Positions 58,801-64,000 of a stretch of DNA of 64,000 nucleotides are shown here, one piece after another (position 1 is the stretch's first letter; the number at the start of each line of letters is the position of its first letter). Where the stretch lies: contig JAURED010000002.1 in the NCBI GenBank assembly GCA_030827595.1, positions 49,001-113,000 of the forward strand. Reading direction: 5' to 3'. A program made the translations under genes and the position numbers. Below the pieces are notes generated by a model. It did no database searches. It was not told the DNA's origin and saw nothing but the letters and a program-made list of their open reading frames with translations. This DNA comes from Burkholderiales bacterium (GTDB taxonomy: Bacteria; Pseudomonadota; Gammaproteobacteria; Burkholderiales; Methylophilaceae).

Positions 58801-59574
58801 TCAATAAGAATTTTTCTTATCATCAATAAACACATAATTAACTATGTTTAAAAAATCAACTACTGATAAGTCCTCTGCCCGTGAGGTTGGGTCTAATTGA
58901 AGTGAATCAAAATCTTTTTCACTAAGAATATTTTTGAGATTATTTTTTAAGTTTTTTCTTTTAAATTTAAATGAAGCTTTTACAATGTTTTTATATTGCT
59001 CATAATTAAACTCATTATATTTATGATGTCGGGTCAGTTTAATGAAAGATGAGTTAACTTTAGGGGCTGGTTCAAAAGCATTTGGATTAACATCAATAAG
59101 TTTTTCAGCATCAAAATAAAAATTTACTAAATTCGTAAGTATTGAATTATCTTTGGTCCCAATTTTAGCGATTAATCGATCTGCAACCTCTCGCTGTAAC
59201 ATAAAATACATATTACTGATTTGTTTTATAGGGAGCAGTTTGAAGATAATTTCACTTGAAATGTAGTAGGGTAGGTTTCCAATAACTATATTAAATTTAT
59301 TAAAAAAATGTTCATCAAGCTTCAGCACATCAATTTGAATAATTTCAAGATTTGTAGAGTTTATTTGCTTAAGAATATTGATCATGTCAGCATCAATTTC
59401 AATTAACGTAAGGGGATTTATTTTTTTAATTAACTCTCTTGTTAACGCACCTTTTCCTGGTCCAATTTCAAGGAAGGTTTTTGATGGATCAAATTTTATT
59501 TCACTAATAATTTGATTTATCACATCATGATCAACTAAAAAGTTTTGACCAAATTTTTTTTTTGCTATGACCAT
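58801..59574 (-). CDS. rsmA: 16S rRNA dimethyladenosine transferase RsmA (KsgA)
   Basis: RsmA dimethylates two adenines near the 3' end of 16S rRNA. The 257-residue protein has KKFGQNFLVDHDV, the AdoMet motif FLEIGPGKGALTREL, and the catalytic NLPYYISS. The C-terminal helical domain is complete. It begins one base after pdxA ends, the same pair as in E. coli. Confidence 0.96.
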   Translation of the reverse strand: MVIAKKKFGQNFLVDHDVINQIISEIKFDPSKTFLEIGPGKGALTRELIKKINPLTLIEIDADMINILKQINSTNLEIIQIDVLKLDEHFFNKFNIVIGNLPYYISSEIIFKLLPIKQISNMYFMLQREVADRLIAKIGTKDNSILTNLVNFYFDAEKLIDVNPNAFEPAPKVNSSFIKLTRHHKYNEFNYEQYKNIVKASFKFKRKNLKNNLKNILSEKDFDSLQLDPTSRAEDLSVVDFLNIVNYVFIDDKKNSY

Positions 59575-59575
59575 G

Positions 59576-60508
59576 TCAAGAAAGTTTTAAAGCAAGATTT
59601 ATTGCGTTTATAAAACTTTTAATAGATATTTTATCTTTTAATCCCACAATATCCTCGGCAGTCCCATGGTCTACTGAGGTTCGGATGATAGGCAATCCTA
59701 AAGTCAGATTTACTCCCGTATCAAAATGAACAGATTTAAAAGCACTCAATGCTTGATCATGATACATGTAATAAATACAGTCATAATTATTTCTATTATC
59801 AATTAAATAAGCAGTATCACCAGGTATTGGTCCATTTATTTTTATATGATATTTATTTCTCAACTCCTCAACAGCAGGACTAATGTGGAGCATTTCCTCA
59901 TCGCCAAATAAATTATTTTCTCCAGCATGAGGATTAAGGCCGGTAATTAAAATTTTAGGGTGTTTGATTTTTAATTGTTCTTTTAAGCAATTATTTAAAA
60001 TAATGATTTGTTTAATGATTTCTTTTTTTTTAACTTTTCTAATTGCTTCTTTTAGACTGAGATGCATTGAATTTAGGGCCACAATGGATCTATCAGAACT
60101 TACAAAGGTCATCATAGTTGGAAACTTATTTTCAAATATATCTTCGAGGTATTCAGTATGGCCAGAAAATTTTTTTGATGGTGTTGATAACTTATTTTTA
60201 TTGACAGGAAGAGTAACTAAAGCGCTTGATTCCTTTTTTTTACATGACTCAACCGCCATATTAATTGAATTAAGGGCTAGATTTTTATGAGCTATTGAAT
60301 TTATATTTATAATTTCAATATTCGGATGATTTTTGTTAATATTTAAACCTAATAATTTTGATCGGTTATAAATTAATTCTTTATTACCAAAAATTTTGAC
60401 TTTAAAATCAACATTCTTTTCAAATAAGAGTGCACACAAATCATAACCAATTCCATCTGGATCTCCTGCAGAAACAGCAATAGTTTTAACACTTGTCGAG
60501 CTATTCAT
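59576..60508 (-). CDS. pdxA: 4-hydroxythreonine-4-phosphate dehydrogenase
   Basis: PdxA oxidises 4-phospho-hydroxythreonine in pyridoxal phosphate synthesis. The protein of about 310 residues has AVSAGDPDGIGYDL and the metal-binding histidines in FSGHTEYLE, GLNPHAGENNLFGDEE and YHDQALSAFK, ending with RTSVDHGTAEDI. ATG 60508 (8-base overlap with surA) is preferred to TTG 60520. The substrate loop is slightly unusual (SAGDPDGIGYDL where TxGDPAGIGPE is common). Confidence 0.94.
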   Translation of the reverse strand: MNSSTSVKTIAVSAGDPDGIGYDLCALLFEKNVDFKVKIFGNKELIYNRSKLLGLNINKNHPNIEIININSIAHKNLALNSINMAVESCKKKESSALVTLPVNKNKLSTPSKKFSGHTEYLEDIFENKFPTMMTFVSSDRSIVALNSMHLSLKEAIRKVKKKEIIKQIIILNNCLKEQLKIKHPKILITGLNPHAGENNLFGDEEMLHISPAVEELRNKYHIKINGPIPGDTAYLIDNRNNYDCIYYMYHDQALSAFKSVHFDTGVNLTLGLPIIRTSVDHGTAEDIVGLKDKISIKSFINAINLALKLS

Positions 60509-61784
60509 TTCTGATTTCAATAAAAGCTTCTGCTTTCAAAGCTGAGATCCAGTCTTCAAAAAGAAGCTCTGTTCTTTCATTAATAAGATCCATCTTAATT
60601 TGATTATCAATATTCTCTGATCTCATATCTTCAATTTTTGTATCTGTATATTGAATAATATGCCACCCATTATTTGTTTGAAATGGAGCACTAATTTCAT
60701 TTTTATCTATTTTAGATAACTCAAGTTCAAGTTTTTGATCCATTCCCTCTGAAAACCAACCAATCTTACCTCCATTGGTGGATGAGAAGTCCTCAGAATA
60801 TTTCTTTGCAAGTGTTTCAAAATCTCCTCCATTTCGTATTTCTTCACGTAATCTATTTAATTTATTAATGACATCACTTTCTGATTGTATTTCAGAGGTT
60901 TTAATCACGATTTGACGAACAAAATACTTTTGCACCTCCTTACGTGACATGTTTGTGTCATTAAGGCTTTGTAGAGAGTTGACTTTTATAATATGAACCC
61001 CATTTCCTGATTCAAATGGTTTGGAAATGTCACCTGTTTTAAGATTGTCTAGTTGTGTTATAAAAATTTCAGGCAATTCATTTTTACTTAATTCTCCGAG
61101 AGAGCCACCTTGATTAGAATCTGGAGCATCGGAATATTCATAGGCAACTTTTGCAAACTCATCTTTTTGAAGCATTTGATATAATTTTTTACCTAACTCT
61201 CGCTTTTCCTCCTTCTCTTTTGCAGAAGGATCTTGGGGAAACTTTAATAATATGTGGGATAAGTTGTAAATATCTGGTTTTATTTTCGCTAATTTTTTTT
61301 TATGTTTTTGAACTTCAAAATCTGAAATATTTAATTTAGAGCTTATCTCCTGATTTTTTACTTTTTTTAATAAAATTTCATATTTTAAGTTAGCGACAAA
61401 TTCGTCATAACTGGATCCTTGTATTTTTAGACTTTCTTTAAATTCTTCTATAGAAATATTATTAGATTTAATGATGTTATTAACCAAATTATCAACATCT
61501 TCCGTGGTTGCTTTAATATTCCAATCAGCAGCGTAATTTTCAAGCAACTTTTTTTCGATTAACTCATCAAGCACTTTTTTTTCAATCACACTTTCTTCTG
61601 GAGGCTGAATTTTATTTTGTTGAAAAAACGAGTAGGCTTTATTCAGTCCATCTTCAAGATCTCTGTAGGTAATGGGCTCTTTATTGACTATAGCAATTAT
61701 TCTATCGAGCTCTTGAAATGAAAATGATGAATTGATAAAAAAACCAAAACAAATAAAAAATAAAAATATTTTTATTTTATTCAT
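60501..61784 (-). CDS. surA: Periplasmic chaperone / PPIase SurA
   Basis: SurA carries outer-membrane proteins such as LptD across the periplasm. The 427-residue protein has a signal peptide (about 1-22), a chaperone N-domain (LDRIIAIVNKEPITYRDLE), and two parvulin domains (LSHILLKFPQDP...SQGGSLGELSKNELPEIF, then the second with GGKIGWFSEGMD...GWHIIQYTD). ATG 61784 is used, since the longer frame lies inside lptD and lacks a signal peptide start. It overlaps lptD by 8 bases. Confidence 0.95.
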   Translation of the reverse strand: MNKIKIFLFFICFGFFINSSFSFQELDRIIAIVNKEPITYRDLEDGLNKAYSFFQQNKIQPPEESVIEKKVLDELIEKKLLENYAADWNIKATTEDVDNLVNNIIKSNNISIEEFKESLKIQGSSYDEFVANLKYEILLKKVKNQEISSKLNISDFEVQKHKKKLAKIKPDIYNLSHILLKFPQDPSAKEKEEKRELGKKLYQMLQKDEFAKVAYEYSDAPDSNQGGSLGELSKNELPEIFITQLDNLKTGDISKPFESGNGVHIIKVNSLQSLNDTNMSRKEVQKYFVRQIVIKTSEIQSESDVINKLNRLREEIRNGGDFETLAKKYSEDFSSTNGGKIGWFSEGMDQKLELELSKIDKNEISAPFQTNNGWHIIQYTDTKIEDMRSENIDNQIKMDLINERTELLFEDWISALKAEAFIEIRNE

Positions 61785-64000
61785 AGTTTTGTCTTCTGAT
61801 GTCGTCATCCAGCGATGAGGCCCATGACGCTCCAGGAACATTACGCATTAAAACTCTATCAAGTTTTTTGGCTTTGCCTGACCCAATACTACCAAGGCCT
61901 CCCAGTTCTAATTGAAACCAAAGGGTGTAGTTCGGATCTTGTTCCGTTGCTAAAGATAAACGATGTAAAACTACCCTTGAGCTCCAGCACCCTGCATCGT
62001 ATTCTAGACCTCCTAAAGATTCCATCACTTTTGATGTTTCCAGATCAAAGTTGTATCGTCCGATAGCATAATACCCTTGACCTAATGGCCATTGACCAGC
62101 TAAGTTAAATTGTTTGAGCCTGGTTTCGTTGGTTGAAGGGAATTCAATGAAGCGGTAATCAAATTTGAGTAACTTACCGGGTTGAGGGTTATATTTGAAT
62201 CCATAAGCAACCCTTTTTGAAGAATTCTGTTCAGGATTATATTGAGTCATTGATCTGAAAGATAAATCTTTGGTGATACGAGCATTTGCACCAAATAAGA
62301 AATCACTTGATGATCTTTCAAGGCTGGATCCAGCGCTTGAATAGAGAGGATCATTGAGAACATTTCGATCAGATAAATAAAATCGTTGAGCAAATGTTAG
62401 AGCTATCCTCTCAATACCAGTTGAATCAAGAATTCTAGATGTAAGCCCAGTGGTAAGTTGATTGGTGTCTTCTATTCTGTCGGATCCAATAAATTGAGAC
62501 TCGGAAAAAATGTTGTAAAGATTTAAATCCATCAGACGAGTATCGTAGACAGGCAGCATCGATTGATTATGAAATGGGGTGTATGAATAAAACGCTCTTG
62601 GCTCAAGCGTTTGCGTTAATGAGTTGCCTAAAAAATTTACTGTACGGTCAAAATATAAGCCGCTATCAACTGAGGCTGTTGGTATAAATAAGCTCTCAGA
62701 AGTGGAAGTGGCCCCATGGTTTATGTCATAGTTTCTGTAATTTAAGGAAATTTTTGGTTTCACATAAGAAAAGCTATTTTCAATGATTGCCATTGTGAAT
62801 GCTTGATTATAAACAAATCTACTGCCTGTTGGCTTGAAGTCTCCGTCTGAATAACCCAGAGGTTTTAAATCTGTGCTTACAAACTTATTATGTGAGTTAT
62901 TTGCATCAAATTCTGTATATTCAAAATTTGATGTGGAGTTGACTCCCATGAACTCATCACTTCTGTTAAAGAAAATTTGCGGTAATTTTTCATAGGGTGA
63001 GCTGGTTGTTAAAGATTGAAATTTTTGAACTCTTAAACCTGAATTCCATCCAGAAAATCTGTAATCAAGGCCAAACTCCTGAGGCAGAATGACTCTAGAA
63101 GTATTGGCCACAAGAGAGGACATATCTGCAAAGTAATCATTGTCAGAGACTTTTTGGTAATTATAAAAACCAGAAAAATCATTTGTGAAATTATGTTTAT
63201 GTTTTAAATTTAATAGATATCGTTGTTCGTTCGTCATGTAGTCGTTATTTAAAAACTCTGCGTTTGCTTCACCTTTTGAATTATTAGTCATGTAGCGATA
63301 TTGACCACCCACTTGTAAACCTCTTTTTCCCATATATCGAGGGGTTATAGTCGCATCTTGGTTAGGGGCAATATTAAAATAGTAAGGTGTTTTGACTTGA
63401 AAACCACTTCGGGTTGTTGTGCCCCATGTTGGACTTAAAAATCCCGTTTTTCTTTCATTATTAAATGAAAAATTTACCTTCGGCGAATACATAATCGGAA
63501 CACCTTTAAATTCCATGCGAGCGTTTGTGGCATCAACAGATTTTGACTTATTGTCAATATTAATTTCACTGCCCTTGATGAACCAATCTGTTTTACCCAC
63601 TTCGCAGGTGGTAATTTCTGCATTATTTAAAGTGGTTTTATTTTCACCCTCAATTGAAAGTTTAGATGCATAACCCCTTATAGATTGATTAATGGATGCC
63701 TGATTTGTTGTGTCTGTATCGAAAGTGGCCTCGGGAATTTCACCTACCGACTCATCAACATCTAAGGTTAATTGTTGTCCAGTAATTAAGGTATTTCCAT
63801 TTTTTAATTTCACATTACCGTTGGCTTCAAGTTGATTGGATATTTGATCGAAGATAATCGTGTCTGCTTCAATGCGCTTACCAGATTTGATGAGAACAGC
63901 GTTCCCTGAAGCTTTGATTTGCTTATCGATGGTATTTTCTAGAGACTCACCCTCAATAATTAAATCAGTATCATTTGGGTTATCAATTGCAAAGCAATTG
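61777..64000 (-). CDS. lptD: LPS-assembly outer-membrane protein LptD (5' end beyond window)
   Basis: LptD is the outer-membrane LPS translocon with LptE. The frame stays open from the stop at 61777 to the window edge at 64000, so the gene is cut at its 5' end. I read 741 residues. The N-terminal part is the beta-jellyroll (OstA) domain (TDLIIEGESLENTIDKQIKA, GNAVLIKSGKRIEADTIIFD), then comes the barrel with ITTCEVGKTDWFIKGSEI (Cys of the usual disulfide), PKVNFSFNNERKTGFLSPTW and SLGGLEYDAGCWSSRVV. A GTG at 63813 is internal, not the start. Confidence 0.95.
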   Translation of the reverse strand, partial: NCFAIDNPNDTDLIIEGESLENTIDKQIKASGNAVLIKSGKRIEADTIIFDQISNQLEANGNVKLKNGNTLITGQQLTLDVDESVGEIPEATFDTDTTNQASINQSIRGYASKLSIEGENKTTLNNAEITTCEVGKTDWFIKGSEINIDNKSKSVDATNARMEFKGVPIMYSPKVNFSFNNERKTGFLSPTWGTTTRSGFQVKTPYYFNIAPNQDATITPRYMGKRGLQVGGQYRYMTNNSKGEANAEFLNNDYMTNEQRYLLNLKHKHNFTNDFSGFYNYQKVSDNDYFADMSSLVANTSRVILPQEFGLDYRFSGWNSGLRVQKFQSLTTSSPYEKLPQIFFNRSDEFMGVNSTSNFEYTEFDANNSHNKFVSTDLKPLGYSDGDFKPTGSRFVYNQAFTMAIIENSFSYVKPKISLNYRNYDINHGATSTSESLFIPTASVDSGLYFDRTVNFLGNSLTQTLEPRAFYSYTPFHNQSMLPVYDTRLMDLNLYNIFSESQFIGSDRIEDTNQLTTGLTSRILDSTGIERIALTFAQRFYLSDRNVLNDPLYSSAGSSLERSSSDFLFGANARITKDLSFRSMTQYNPEQNSSKRVAYGFKYNPQPGKLLKFDYRFIEFPSTNETRLKQFNLAGQWPLGQGYYAIGRYNFDLETSKVMESLGGLEYDAGCWSSRVVLHRLSLATEQDPNYTLWFQLELGGLGSIGSGKAKKLDRVLMRNVPGASWASSLDDDIRRQNYE

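Overview
This is a 64-kb AT-rich chromosomal segment from a bacterium with a very compact genome. I see about 62 protein-coding genes, no RNA genes, no insertion sequences, no prophage and no CRISPR array. The largest non-coding gap is about 157 bases (13090-13246). Many same-strand neighbours overlap by 4 or 8 bases, and six of nine convergent pairs overlap at their 3' ends. Gene content and order point to a Betaproteobacterium: SURF1/SCO-like/ctaA/ctaB, cysS near ppiA-ppiB-lpxH, a Nudix-ThiE fusion, a giant FAD/Fe-S/CCG oxidoreductase, lptD-surA-pdxA-rsmA, and secB-SH3-gpsA. With the low GC and streamlining, an aquatic Methylophilaceae (OM43-like) lineage is my best guess. That is inference, because no methylotrophy marker lies in the window.

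Layout. (1) 1-4.3 kb: haem A and cytochrome oxidase assembly (SURF1, a SCO-like membrane protein, TlpA-like thioredoxin, CtaA, CtaB) and a membrane-anchored cytochrome c5. (2) 4.3-10.4 kb: ApaH, a PfkB sugar/nucleoside kinase, HemJ and the 1284-aa FAD/Fe-S oxidoreductase. (3) 10.4-13.1 kb: PhoB-PhoR with a co-transcribed lipoprotein. (4) 13.2-19.6 kb: an OFA-type MFS transporter, RibH and NusB, then a leftward cluster of LpxH, PpiB, PpiA, an L,D-transpeptidase and a TPR protein. PpiA and PpiB share a 403-bp identical core. (5) 19.7-25.9 kb: CysS, ArgJ and Nudix-ThiE rightward; a PCu(A)C copper chaperone, ZapD, CoaE and IspB leftward. (6) 26-37 kb: L21-L27-ObgE-ProB-PurE-PurK, S20, then MurJ-RibF-IleS-LspA and a sulfite-oxidase-like molybdoprotein. 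(7) 37-45 kb: a Met-rich TonB receptor, ClpB behind a heat-shock-like promoter, YjbQ, EnvC and GpmI. (8) 45-48 kb: glutaredoxin, SecB, an SH3 protein, GpsA, TrmL. (9) 48-52 kb: the biotin operon bioBFHCD without bioA, with a strong promoter and a possible BirA-like operator. (10) 52-64 kb: one leftward run, lptD(partial)-surA-pdxA-rsmA-adk-leuS-lptE-holA-proA-nadD.

The genes are mainly core metabolism, translation and envelope biogenesis. Respiratory assembly is well represented: haem a synthesis, the SCO-like protein, PCu(A)C, and possibly the TonB receptor for metal supply. Envelope functions include LptD/LptE/SurA for LPS export, LpxH for lipid A, MurJ/EnvC/L,D-transpeptidase for peptidoglycan, and LspA for lipoproteins. 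I found no convincing undescribed defence or mobile system. The most notable signals are the identical core of the two cyclophilins, the convergent overlaps without terminators, the Met-rich TonB receptor, a conserved-looking lipoprotein in the pho operon, and candidate sigma-32 and BirA-type sites. Motif coordinates were counted by hand and may be off by a base or two.
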